Below are positions 17,921 to 26,262 of a DNA stretch of 64,000 bases, in pieces; the first letter of the stretch is position 1, and each line of letters starts with the position of its first letter. Under the pieces are notes generated by a model that was not told the origin of the DNA, ran no database searches, and worked only from the letters and a program-made list of their open reading frames with translations. This stretch comes from Bacillus sp. S3 (GTDB lineage Bacteria; Bacillota; Bacilli; Bacillales; Cytobacillaceae), in the NCBI RefSeq assembly GCF_005154805.1, contig NZ_CP039727.1:803501-867500 (forward strand). Direction: 5' to 3'. A program made the position numbers and the translations under genes.

Positions 17921-19216
17921 ATGACTGCGACGACGTCTATATCAAAGGAAATGACAAAGGATCAACAAGCGGAACAAGAGTCATTAAATCTATTTTACTC
18001 GACCCAATCAGTCATACAACAAGCGCTAGCAAAATTGGGCTATAAAAATGAAATGTTTGAATTATTGAAAGAACCAATCAGAATGTTAACAGTCCGTATA
18101 CCGGTCAGAATGGATGACGGGTCAGTGGAAATTTTTACTGGATATCGCTCTCAGCATAATGATGCCGTCGGCCCGACAAAAGGGGGCGTTCGCTTCCATC
18201 CTGAGGTGGATGAAGAAGAAGTAAAGGCATTATCGATTTGGATGAGTTTAAAGTGCGGCATTACGAACCTTCCTTATGGCGGAGGAAAAGGCGGGATCAT
18301 TTGTGATCCGCGGCAGATGTCTTTCCGAGAGCTTGAAAGGTTAAGCCGTGGGTATGTTCGGGCTATTAGCCAGATTGTCGGACCATCGAAAGACATCCCA
18401 GCGCCGGATGTGTATACAAACTCACAAATCATGGCATGGATGATGGATGAATACAGCCGTCTGCGCGAATTTGATTCACCTGGATTTATTACTGGGAAAC
18501 CAATTGTTTTAGGCGGATCCCACGGTCGTGAAACGGCAACTGCCCGCGGTGTAACGATCTGTATTGATGAGGCTGTGAAGAAAAAAGGAATTGAGCTGAA
18601 AGACGCCCGCGTTGTGATTCAAGGCTTCGGAAATGCAGGGAGCTATCTTGCCAAATTCTTGCATGATGCCGGGGCAAAAGTAATTGCTGTTTCAGATGTA
18701 TATGGAGCTGTTCATGACCCGAACGGGCTTGATATTGACTACCTATTAGATAGAAGGGATAGCTTCGGCACATTCTCCCAACTATTTAAAGATACGATTA
18801 CTAACCAAGAACTACTTGAATTAGACTGTGATATTCTTGTTCCAGCGGCTATTTCAAACCAAATCACTTCCAAAAATGCAGCGAATATTAAAGCTTCCAT
18901 TTTAGTCGAGGCTGCAAATGGACCTACAACACTTGAGGCGACAAAAATTTTAACAGAGCGTGGAGTTCTCCTTGTGCCAGATATTCTTGCGAGTGCCGGC
19001 GGAGTTACCGTTTCTTATTTCGAATGGGTCCAAAATAATCAAGGCTATTATTGGACCGAGGAAGAAGTAAATGAAAAGCTGGCGAAGGTAATGGTTGACT
19101 CATTCGAAGCTATTTATCACACCGCACGTACACATCAGGTTGATATGCGGCTGGCAGCTTATATGGTTGGAATTAAGAAAGTAGCAGAAGCATCCCAATT
19201 TAGAGGCTGGGTCTAA
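17921..19216 (+). CDS. rocG: NAD-specific glutamate dehydrogenase, catabolic
   Basis: A 431-residue glutamate dehydrogenase that deaminates glutamate to 2-oxoglutarate, completing the ornithine/proline route begun by RocD and RocA. PTKGGVRFHPEV, the lysine-bearing PYGGGKGGI, DIPAPDVYTN and the Rossmann GFGNAGSYLA are intact. ATG 17921 is chosen over GTG 17912 because GAGGTG is the ribosome binding site. In B. subtilis rocG is a separate transcription unit with its own sigma-54 control; here it sits 31 bases after rocD. Confidence 0.94.
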   Translation: MTATTSISKEMTKDQQAEQESLNLFYSTQSVIQQALAKLGYKNEMFELLKEPIRMLTVRIPVRMDDGSVEIFTGYRSQHNDAVGPTKGGVRFHPEVDEEEVKALSIWMSLKCGITNLPYGGGKGGIICDPRQMSFRELERLSRGYVRAISQIVGPSKDIPAPDVYTNSQIMAWMMDEYSRLREFDSPGFITGKPIVLGGSHGRETATARGVTICIDEAVKKKGIELKDARVVIQGFGNAGSYLAKFLHDAGAKVIAVSDVYGAVHDPNGLDIDYLLDRRDSFGTFSQLFKDTITNQELLELDCDILVPAAISNQITSKNAANIKASILVEAANGPTTLEATKILTERGVLLVPDILASAGGVTVSYFEWVQNNQGYYWTEEEVNEKLAKVMVDSFEAIYHTARTHQVDMRLAAYMVGIKKVAEASQFRGWV

Positions 19217-19333
19217 TTTTGAATTTAAATTAGTACAGTAAAATAGCCTGAATTGAAGGAAATCCCCTACCTGAAAAGGCGGAAAAATTGGTATTCTCCC
19301 AATAACTTTAAATTAAAAAAGGAGTGAAAGTAC

Positions 19334-19588
19334 TTGTTAGTTAAAGAGGAAGATATTTATAGTCCTTGTTCTGGTACCGTAGAGCAGGTTTTTACGAAGG
19401 AAAGTAACCATGTATACGAATGGGAGAAACTATTTTTAATTAAAACTCATAATGGTAGGATTGAAGAGATTTCGATTGGGGTAAGCGGGTATATTACCTC
19501 CTTAAAAGTTAAAGAGGGGCAAAAGGTTCATACACAGACCGTATTAGCAACCATCCAGGATGATTTATTAATAACAGGCTCGGATTAA
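19334..19588 (+). CDS. Small biotinyl/lipoyl-like domain protein lacking the acceptor lysine
   Basis: An 84-residue single domain with the two-halves pattern of biotin/lipoyl carrier domains: SPCSGTVEQV in the first half and GVSGYITSLKVKEGQKV in the second. Where carriers have an M-K-M-type hairpin, this protein reads HNGRIEE, so it cannot be biotinylated or lipoylated in the usual way. It starts at TTG after GGAGTG. Position between rocG and the RocR-type regulator suggests a role in the same catabolic unit, possibly as a binding or scaffold domain, but no function can be assigned. Confidence 0.65.
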   Translation: MLVKEEDIYSPCSGTVEQVFTKESNHVYEWEKLFLIKTHNGRIEEISIGVSGYITSLKVKEGQKVHTQTVLATIQDDLLITGSD

Positions 19589-19602
19589 AAAACAGATACC
19601 TT

Positions 19603-19635
19603 AAAAACTCTTTCCGGAATTCGGAAAGAGTTTTT
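19603..19635 (+). terminator. Intrinsic terminator of the roc operon
   Basis: Stem AAAAACTCTTTCCG/CGGAAAGAGTTTTT with a tiny GAATT loop and terminal T-run. Confidence 0.93.
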
Positions 19636-19728
19636 GGTTTTATATGTAAGGATTATATTGAACTTTTTGAATTGGTTTTGCTATATAATATAATAGGCTC
19701 GATGTTGTTCGGATTGGAGGGCAAAAGG

Positions 19729-21093
19729 TTGAATCTAGAAAATTTCAAGCATTTATCAGATTTTGATGATATTTTAATTACTGACGAAAAGGGAATGATT
19801 CTCTTTTATGATCTTGCCGATTTAAAGGTTCTTAGTGAAATGGGTGTCAGGCCGGAAGAATTTATGGGAAAGCATATCACCTCATTTTATAAAAACTTAA
19901 CCAACCAAAATAGCACCATAATGAACGTTTTGAAAAATGGGAAGGCAATTTGTAACGTAAAACAAGAGCTAGTCACTAAAAATGGGAATCTGCTTGTTTC
20001 AGTTAATTCAACCTATCCAATCGAAGAAAACGATAAAATTATCGGGGCGATTGAATTCTCGAAACATTTTTACACGAAAGAAGATATTCACTCTCTCAAT
20101 AATTTTGCCAGTCATAAAGTTTTTCGAAAAAACAATACGATCTATACTATTGATAATATCATTACAGTCAATGCAAATATGGAGACAGTAAAAAATAGAA
20201 TTAGAAAAATCGCGAAGACGGACTCGACTGTATTAATTTTTGGCCAAACGGGTACGGGGAAAGAAATGGTTGCACAGTCGATTCACAATGAAAGCGACCG
20301 ATTTGGCGGGCCATTTATTTCACTGAACTGTGGTGCCATTCCGCCCAACCTATTGGAAAGTACTTTATTTGGAACGGTAAAGGGCAGTTTCACCGGTGCT
20401 GTAGATATGCCGGGGTTATTCGAGCAGGCTGATGGCGGAACATTGTTTTTAGACGAGATCAATTCTTTAGATTATTATCTGCAGGTCAAACTCTTAAAAG
20501 CCATTGAGGAAAAAATGATTAGAAGAATAGGCGGTAATAAAAATATTACCGTGAACATCAGGGTAATTTCCGCAACAAATGAAGATCCTGATACGTTAGT
20601 GGCTGAGAAAAAACTGCGTGAAGATCTCTATTATCGCTTAGGGGTTGTCCAAATCGATTTACCGCGCTTAAATGAACGCAAAGAAGATATTGCCGTACTG
20701 CTCAAAAACTTTATTGACTTTTATAATACTCACATGGATTTGTTTATCAAAGGTGTCGAGCCGGAGGTATTGGAGTGTTTTAAAAAATATCACTGGCCGG
20801 GGAATATCAGGGAGCTTAAGAATGCGGTAGAAACAGCTTATAATAATGCTTTGACGGATATGATCACCATTGAAGATATACCGAAGCGAATCAGGGAATA
20901 TCAAGGGACCACAAAGATGGTACAAAGGGGAACCAAGATTCATTCATTAAAGGATGCAGTTGAAAACTATGAGAAAGAGATCATTGCCAAAGAATTAAAG
21001 AGAACAAATGGAAAATTAACTGAAGCAGCTAAAGGGCTGGGGATTTCTAAACAGTTATTAAGATACAAATTGGATAAATATCAGCTAAGTTAA
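19729..21093 (+). CDS. rocR: Sigma-54-dependent transcriptional activator, RocR-type
   Basis: A 454-residue activator with an N-terminal PAS-like sensor (about 10-125), an AAA+ domain with Walker A GQTGTGKE (172-179), the sigma-54-contact loop GSFTGA (219-224, Ser in place of Ala), Walker B GTLFLDEI (237-244), and a C-terminal Fis-type HTH (NGKLTEAAKGLGISKQ). TTG 19729 is chosen because GGAGGGC lies upstream; an in-frame start further upstream would overlap the promoter. Length and order match B. subtilis RocR (461 residues), which senses ornithine/citrulline. It probably acts at the palindromes before rocA. Confidence 0.9.
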   Translation: MNLENFKHLSDFDDILITDEKGMILFYDLADLKVLSEMGVRPEEFMGKHITSFYKNLTNQNSTIMNVLKNGKAICNVKQELVTKNGNLLVSVNSTYPIEENDKIIGAIEFSKHFYTKEDIHSLNNFASHKVFRKNNTIYTIDNIITVNANMETVKNRIRKIAKTDSTVLIFGQTGTGKEMVAQSIHNESDRFGGPFISLNCGAIPPNLLESTLFGTVKGSFTGAVDMPGLFEQADGGTLFLDEINSLDYYLQVKLLKAIEEKMIRRIGGNKNITVNIRVISATNEDPDTLVAEKKLREDLYYRLGVVQIDLPRLNERKEDIAVLLKNFIDFYNTHMDLFIKGVEPEVLECFKKYHWPGNIRELKNAVETAYNNALTDMITIEDIPKRIREYQGTTKMVQRGTKIHSLKDAVENYEKEIIAKELKRTNGKLTEAAKGLGISKQLLRYKLDKYQLS

Positions 21094-21109
21094 CATTCAG
21101 CCTTTAATC

Positions 21110-21144
21110 CGTGGATTTCTATCAGATTTCCACTGTTTTTTTTT
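21110..21144 (+). terminator. Terminator after rocR
   Basis: A short GTGGA/TCCAC hairpin followed by a nine-base T-run. The rest of the 360-base gap to brnQ is AT-rich and holds the sigma-54 promoter and the cre site. Confidence 0.7.
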
Positions 21145-21328
21145 GTATGGGGTAAAATTTTTTTTACAATTTTAAAAAAATTATTTTACAACTCGCCTAT
21201 TTACCGTATGAGATTTACTTACCCTTACTGAATATTTAGTGAAATCGGAATTCTTTATATCCTATAAAAGGGGAATTTAAAAGTATTATCAGGGCTATTA
21301 TATGGAATTCGAAGAAAAATACGTAAAG

Positions 21329-21345
21329 TTGGCACGAATATTGCA
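21329..21345 (+). promoter_or_regulatory. Second sigma-54 promoter, ahead of brnQ
   Basis: TTGGCAC (21329-21335), five bases, then TTGCA (21341-21345): a -24/-12 element with exact spacing. I do not see the GCAAAA-type palindromes found upstream of rocA, so the activator is not assigned. Confidence 0.9.
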
Positions 21346-21425
21346 ACTATAAAAAATAACAAGGGGTGAACAAGTCCATGTTAATATTGTCGAGGTATTA
21401 GAGTGGTCTAGTAAGTGTAAAAAAA

Positions 21426-21439
21426 TGTAAACGATTTCA
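21426..21439 (+). promoter_or_regulatory. Consensus cre (CcpA) site
   Basis: TGTAAACGATTTCA matches TGWAANCGNTNWCA at every position. It lies about 80 bases downstream of the sigma-54 promoter, so CcpA would act as a roadblock to elongation. Confidence 0.85.
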
Positions 21440-21454
21440 AGAAAAAGAGGTGTA

Positions 21455-22786
21455 ATGATGCAATCGAATAAACTTGTACAAAATACCGTTATAATTGGTT
21501 TTGCTTTATTTGCAGTATTTTTTGGTGCCGGCAACTTAATTTTCCCTCCAACAATCGGTCTTGCTTCAGGGACAAATTGGCTTCAGGCATTAATTGGTTT
21601 TTGTATTACTGGAATCGCGCTTCCTTTATTAGCTGTAATCGCCATCATAAACGTTGGCGGTAAATTTGAAGATTTAACTAAACCAATCAGCCCTTGGTTT
21701 TATAAAGTTTTTAATCTATTACTAATGGTTGGAATTGGGATGTTTGTTACGATTCCGCGAATGGCAGCAACTACCCATGAATTAGGGGTTAAAACCTTTT
21801 TCCCACAAGTGCCTTCTATAGTTACAATTTTAGTATTCTTCGCCATAACCTTTTATTTTGCTATGGATAGGTCCAACGTCATTGATAAAATTGGCAAGAT
21901 TCTTACCCCTCTTCTAGTCGTTATTCTAACATTTATTGTGATTAAAGGGATTTTCGATCCGATTGGTTCACCGATTGCAACAGAGTTAAAAAACCCATTT
22001 TCCAATGCCTTTATTAATGCGTATCAGACGGGGGATGTGATCACCGGAATTTTTTGTGCCCCTATCATTATCGCAGCTATTATAGGCCACGGTTATAAAG
22101 GTGCCGCGATGAAAAAGGTAGCTATTTCTGCAACCGTGATTGCCGGGATTGGGTTATTGGTGGTTTACGGCGGTTTATTATACCTTGGAGCCGCCGGCAG
22201 CGGATTATACCCAAAGGATATTGAAAGCACGGCACTCGTATCCGAATTGATTAATCGGTTATTAGGAAACTCTGGTGCAATTTTATTAGCGATTACGATT
22301 GCGTTAGCCTGTTTAACATCGGCAATCGGTGTAACGGCTGTCATTGGCGATTTTTTAAATGACTTAACAAATAATAAAATAAGCTACCGCTATGGTGCGC
22401 TAATTGTTTGTCTTGTCGGCGCAGCAATGGGAACACTTGGTGTTGAAAAAATTATCAATTATGCGATGCCGATCTTCCTTGCGCTTTATCCCGTAGCTAT
22501 TGTTTTAGTATTCTTAGGATTATTCCATAAAGCCCTTCCGAACCCGGGAGCCTATCGCGGTGCTATCCTATTAACCTTTATTGTCAGTTTGTTTGAAACA
22601 ATGGGAGCGTTAGGCGTCAACATTCAAGGGATATTAAACCTGATTTCCATGCTCCCTTTTAGCTCAAACGGTTTTTCGTGGCTGGTACCGGCAATTGTTG
22701 GTGGAATATTTGGTGCCGTAATCTATAAACTTGCATCCAATAAGCAAGAACAAGTGTCATTCATTGAACCGGAGGAAAAAGCATAA
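21455..22786 (+). CDS. brnQ: Branched-chain amino acid transport system II carrier protein
   Basis: A LIVCS-family Na+/H+-coupled symporter of 443 residues with about 12 membrane segments; the N-terminal FGAGNLIFPP motif is diagnostic. It imports leucine, isoleucine and valine. AGAGGTG precedes tandem ATG codons at 21455 and 21458; the second has the better spacing. Expression should need sigma-54 with an activator and be blocked by CcpA at the leader cre. An amidohydrolase follows 51 bases later and is probably cotranscribed. Confidence 0.93.
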   Translation: MMQSNKLVQNTVIIGFALFAVFFGAGNLIFPPTIGLASGTNWLQALIGFCITGIALPLLAVIAIINVGGKFEDLTKPISPWFYKVFNLLLMVGIGMFVTIPRMAATTHELGVKTFFPQVPSIVTILVFFAITFYFAMDRSNVIDKIGKILTPLLVVILTFIVIKGIFDPIGSPIATELKNPFSNAFINAYQTGDVITGIFCAPIIIAAIIGHGYKGAAMKKVAISATVIAGIGLLVVYGGLLYLGAAGSGLYPKDIESTALVSELINRLLGNSGAILLAITIALACLTSAIGVTAVIGDFLNDLTNNKISYRYGALIVCLVGAAMGTLGVEKIINYAMPIFLALYPVAIVLVFLGLFHKALPNPGAYRGAILLTFIVSLFETMGALGVNIQGILNLISMLPFSSNGFSWLVPAIVGGIFGAVIYKLASNKQEQVSFIEPEEKA

Positions 22787-22837
22787 TTGTTTGTTGATCA
22801 GATTAGACGGAAATTTTTTTGACGAGGAGATAACATC

Positions 22838-24469
22838 ATGAATAAAACAATTTTTATAAATGGACGGATCTTTACATCTAATTTTGAGCAGCCCTATGCC
22901 AGTGCAATGGTCGTAAACGATGGCCGAATCGAGTGGGTTGGAGAACAACCGGAGATTGCAGAAATGGAAGGGGAACGTGTCGATCTTCAAGGCCGCCGCG
23001 TTCTTCCTGGATTTATTGATGCGCATTTGCACCCCCTTTATCTAGCAAATGCCACAAAGCAAATTGCCTGCACGGCACCGTTAGTTCATTCCATTGAAGA
23101 GCTGCTTGAGGAAATTCGCAAACAGCGGGCGCAGCAAACGCCTGAGGAGTGGGTAGAAGGCTGGGGATATGATGAGGGCAAATTATCAGAAGGCCGTGCC
23201 CCTAATCGCTGGGACCTTGACCAAGCATGTGCAGATGCTCCTGTAGTGGTTACTCGCACATGTGCCCATATCATTTCCGTTAATAGCAAGGCGTTGGAGA
23301 TTGCCGCTATTACAAAGGATACGCCAAACCCGCCGGGCGGGCAGATTGATCGGGATGAAAGCGGGGAACCTACGGGCATTTTTCGTGAAAGTGCCAGACA
23401 TTTAGTGTTAAATAAGATGCCGCAAGTTTCACTTGAGGATAATGCTGCGATTCTTGCAGAATTAAGCCCGAATCTTCTCGCGCATGGAATCACGGCGATT
23501 ACAGATCTTATGGGGCTGCACAAGCCAATTGATTACGTAGAAATGTATAACGAGGCTCGTGATAAGGGATTGAAGCAGCGGACCGTCCTCTACTATATAT
23601 GGGAAGAGTTACAGGGGCAGTCACTATTAACGAAGGAAAGAACCGACAGGGAACAGCCTGTTCATATTGGCGGTATTAAGCTATTTTCAGACGGCAGTGT
23701 GTCAGGAAGAACGGCATGGGTTAATCCTCCATTCTTAGGCGGCGATGAAAACTACGGTATCGCTACCACCTCCAAGGAGGAGTTGTTAGCCGCTGCAGAG
23801 GCGGCAGAACAGCACGGTGTTCAATTAGTTGTTCACGCCATGGGGGAACAGGCGATTGATTTAATTGTTGATACCTTTTACGGCAGAAAAATGTGGCTGA
23901 CAGATGGGCCATCTGTTCGAATCGAGCATGCCGCGATGCCGACAAGTCAGGCAATCGAGCGGGCCGCAGAAACCGGAATTGCCTTTGTAACGCAGCCGAT
24001 CTTCCTGTTTGCTGAAATCGAAAGCTACCTCAATAATTTAGGTACTGAACGGACAAAACAAACGTATCCAGTTAAAACCTTCCTTGATGCAGGGATAAAG
24101 GTAGCCTTTTCGTCCGACGCACCGGCAACAGCATGGGCCGATCCGGTAGATCCGTTTGTGGCGATTAAATCAGCTGTGACTAGGATTGCCTATGATGGAA
24201 CGGACACAGGTCAGGAACAGCGCATCGATGCGGCAACGGCCATAGAACTTTACACCAGAGGCGCGCAGGAAGTGACTCGCATTCCGGGAGTCGGACAGCT
24301 GAAGCCAGGATTTCATGCGGACTTTATTGTGTTAAACGAGGATATTTTACAGGTGAGTTCGGAAGATATTGATCAGGTGCATGTGCTAGAAACCTATATG
24401 TCTGGAAAGATCGTGTTCAAAAAGGAGCATTCGTCGAGTAACAAGACCGCATCCACAATTTTAATATAG
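22838..24469 (+). CDS. Amidohydrolase family protein (YtcJ/AepA-like)
   Basis: A 543-residue metal-dependent hydrolase of the amidohydrolase 3 group. It has a small beta-sandwich N-terminus, the metal-binding DAHLHP at about 62-67, HAMGEQA and RIEHA histidines in the barrel, FSSDAP near the end, and LKPGFHADFIVLN closing the sandwich. Family members hydrolyse cyclic or acyl-amide substrates; this one's substrate is unknown. GAGGAG precedes the ATG. Linkage to brnQ under sigma-54 and CcpA control suggests it releases an amino acid from an amide or acyl derivative, which is inference. Confidence 0.85.
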   Translation: MNKTIFINGRIFTSNFEQPYASAMVVNDGRIEWVGEQPEIAEMEGERVDLQGRRVLPGFIDAHLHPLYLANATKQIACTAPLVHSIEELLEEIRKQRAQQTPEEWVEGWGYDEGKLSEGRAPNRWDLDQACADAPVVVTRTCAHIISVNSKALEIAAITKDTPNPPGGQIDRDESGEPTGIFRESARHLVLNKMPQVSLEDNAAILAELSPNLLAHGITAITDLMGLHKPIDYVEMYNEARDKGLKQRTVLYYIWEELQGQSLLTKERTDREQPVHIGGIKLFSDGSVSGRTAWVNPPFLGGDENYGIATTSKEELLAAAEAAEQHGVQLVVHAMGEQAIDLIVDTFYGRKMWLTDGPSVRIEHAAMPTSQAIERAAETGIAFVTQPIFLFAEIESYLNNLGTERTKQTYPVKTFLDAGIKVAFSSDAPATAWADPVDPFVAIKSAVTRIAYDGTDTGQEQRIDAATAIELYTRGAQEVTRIPGVGQLKPGFHADFIVLNEDILQVSSEDIDQVHVLETYMSGKIVFKKEHSSSNKTASTILI

Positions 24470-24546
24470 AGTATAAGTGACAGGAAATAGATTACTAGCC
24501 GCTTTCTTTTTAACTTTCTTCCTTGGAGTAAGTCGCTATTGGGGGG

Positions 24547-24851
24547 GAGTGCGACGTAGGGTCTTTCTACATCAGGGTTTGAGCTAAAAAATCCACGAAA
24601 CCACTACGTAGGCCGATTCTACATCGGGGTTGGACTAAAAATTCACTCAAACATCCAAATAGACGGGTTCTACTTCGACGTTCGTACCTAAAATTCACTC
24701 AAACATCCAAATAGACGGGTTCTACTTCGACGTTCGTACCTAAAATTCACTCAAACATCGAAGTAGACAGGTTCTACTTCGAAGTTAAGGTCCGAAATTC
24801 ACGAAAACCTCCAAGTAGGATCATTCTAGATTCTTCTTTTATGTCGCACTC
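24547..24851. repeat. 52-bp tandem array (six units) bounded by inverted repeats
   Basis: Units align at 24558, 24610, 24661, 24713, 24765 and 24817, spacing 51-52 bp. The central two are nearly identical and the outer ones diverge. Each carries a (G)TAGA...TCTAC hairpin; the best is the perfect CGAAGTAGA/TCTACTTCG pair at 24759-24781. The block is enclosed by GAGTGCGAC (24547-24555) and its exact reverse complement GTCGCACTC (24843-24851). It lies in a 683-base gene-free gap between the amidohydrolase and an RNase H-like gene. Confidence 0.9.
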
Positions 24852-24882
24852 GGCCCATTTAACGAAAAAAATAATAAACAAT

Positions 24883-24921
24883 AAAAAAGCGAATTCCTTT
24901 TATCAAGGAAGTCGCTTTTTT
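24883..24921. terminator. Bidirectional terminator-like hairpin
   Basis: Stem AAAAGCGA...TCGCTTTT extended by ATTCCTT/AAGGAAG with A- and T-runs on both sides, just after the 52-bp array. Confidence 0.85.
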
Positions 24922-25002
24922 GCACTTTCCAAATTTCTACTGAAATGGTTTCAAGCGAAGTAATTAGCGTGAAAGAAAAACCATTTGAATGAAACTAAAA
25001 TA

Positions 25003-25037
25003 AATGTACATACGTATGAAAGGATGGTATGTACATT
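25003..25037. repeat. Perfect 11-bp inverted repeat upstream of an RNase H-like gene
   Basis: AATGTACATAC (25003-25013) and GTATGTACATT (25027-25037) flank a 13-base loop. No T-run follows, so it looks more like an operator or a protein-binding RNA hairpin than a terminator. Confidence 0.7.
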
Positions 25038-25152
25038 TGGTACATTTGGAAAAATCTATTAACTGGTTTGATTTGGGCGATTTTAGAGAACGTATAGCTT
25101 CTTGATCATTCCAATTTAATTAAAATCTAAGCACTAAAGCGGAGGCACTTAC

Positions 25153-25557
25153 ATGATTCAATATATTATTGACGGGTCACAAAAAGGTTTAATGGTCGGA
25201 GCAGGAATAGTAGAAATTAATAGTTATGGTTTCTTTAAGCCCTACAGCTTCTCAAATTATCACATTGCTGCCAGTGGATTATTATCTGAAATATTTGCTG
25301 TAGAGTGTAGTATTAAAATAATTCAAAAATATGACGAAAAAATAACTACAAGTATTCGTATGTTTACTGATAATGATATGGTAGTTAAATTATTTAATAA
25401 GGATATAGAAAATGGAAAGCTTTCGTCGGATGCTTATATTGCAAGTATTCAAGCTCAAATTCATATATTAAATAAATTGTGTGATTTTAGTATTCGGCGT
25501 GCCCAAAGCGAACATGAACATTTGTGCAAAATTGCCCATAAATTAAGCAGAGAATAA
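25153..25557 (+). CDS. RNase H-like domain protein (N-terminal part of an interrupted gene)
   Basis: A 134-residue segment resembling RNase HI: IIDGSQKG (first Asp), SEIFAVE (Glu) and MFTDND (second Asp). The C-terminal helix HEHLCKIAHKLSRE aligns with the RNase HI end but lacks the usual fourth acidic residue. GGAGG precedes the ATG. Translation stops at TAA (25555-25557), yet the same frame stays open for another 108 codons, suggesting a nonsense mutation or an unusual stop. The activity may be binding rather than cleavage. Confidence 0.7.
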   Translation: MIQYIIDGSQKGLMVGAGIVEINSYGFFKPYSFSNYHIAASGLLSEIFAVECSIKIIQKYDEKITTSIRMFTDNDMVVKLFNKDIENGKLSSDAYIASIQAQIHILNKLCDFSIRRAQSEHEHLCKIAHKLSRE

Positions 25558-25884
25558 TTATCTGATGTCCATAATAAAATCTTTTTGCCGGATGTAAAAG
25601 GTAGCCTTTCAGCAGCTGAAAAAGAAAATATAGAGATTAAGAAAAAAATTAATCTGGACATAAAACGTGTGAATAATACGTGGGCACTTTTAGCTAACGG
25701 AAATGTGGTTGAAGAAAATACCAAGTTTTTAAAACTGATTGAGAATTTCATTTCTAAATATAAGACTAATCATGAGAAAACCACGGTGATCGACGTATCA
25801 GATAATATAAAAAAGATGCTAAAAGCGGTGAAAGGGAATGAAAAGGTGAATAGTATCCTGGACACTATAAATAAAGTAAGTTGA
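25558..25884 (+). pseudogene. In-frame continuation after a TAA stop
   Basis: The frame of the RNase H-like gene continues directly after its stop for 108 codons: LSDVHNKIFLPDVKG, then a charged helical domain ending INKVS. No ribosome binding site precedes the only plausible restart (TTG 25585), so it is probably the severed C-terminal domain of one protein of about 243 residues. Separate translation cannot be excluded. Confidence 0.6.
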
Positions 25885-25890
25885 ATAGTC

Positions 25891-25941
25891 ATGCCTGCCC
25901 CCGCTACATTATCGCTTTTCTACACGAGAAGGGGCAGTACC
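25891..25941. repeat. Palindromic element of the GTGCCTG family
   Basis: ATGCCTGCCCC (25891-25901) and GGGGCAGTACC (25931-25941) form imperfect arms between convergent genes. Confidence 0.6.
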
Positions 25942-25956
25942 TTTATTTAGAAATAA

Positions 25957-26067
25957 TTATTCATCTTCCGTGTAGGCTTCCACAGTCGTGTCTCGGCATT
26001 CCCAGCATTCCGTCCGGTTCCGTTCCATGATCGATAATTCTTTTCCACAAGAAATGCAATTATCCAT
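25957..26067 (-). CDS. Small four-cysteine zinc-ribbon-like protein
   Basis: A 36-residue reading frame starting MDNCISCGKEL with a second CxxC pair in ECWEC. Two CxxC pairs 14 residues apart suggest a zinc knuckle. The ATG at 26067 is preceded by GAAAGGGGAA at a normal distance and the frame ends in TAA. Convergent to the RNase H-like gene and divergent from the Nudix gene. The role is unknown. Confidence 0.7.
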   Translation of the reverse strand: MDNCISCGKELSIMERNRTECWECRDTTVEAYTEDE

Positions 26068-26262
26068 AAAAGATTCCCCTTTCAAGTGAAAATGTTTTAT
26101 AAATATATGTGTATATATATACATTTATGCTAAAGAATGAGAAAATGTCATTTAAATTGGCCATTTATCTTTGTGATTTATAAGGTTAAAGGAGGGGAAC
26201 CCGGGTAATTCCCGAATACATATAGAGAGCTGTTTAAAAAATGGAGATTTTTGGAGGAGCAA

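Noticed and set aside
24547..24851. CRISPR array
   Set aside because: Units are contiguous 52-bp repeats without unique spacers, and no cas gene is present. The arrays at 43.9 and 57.3 kb were rejected as CRISPR for the same reason.
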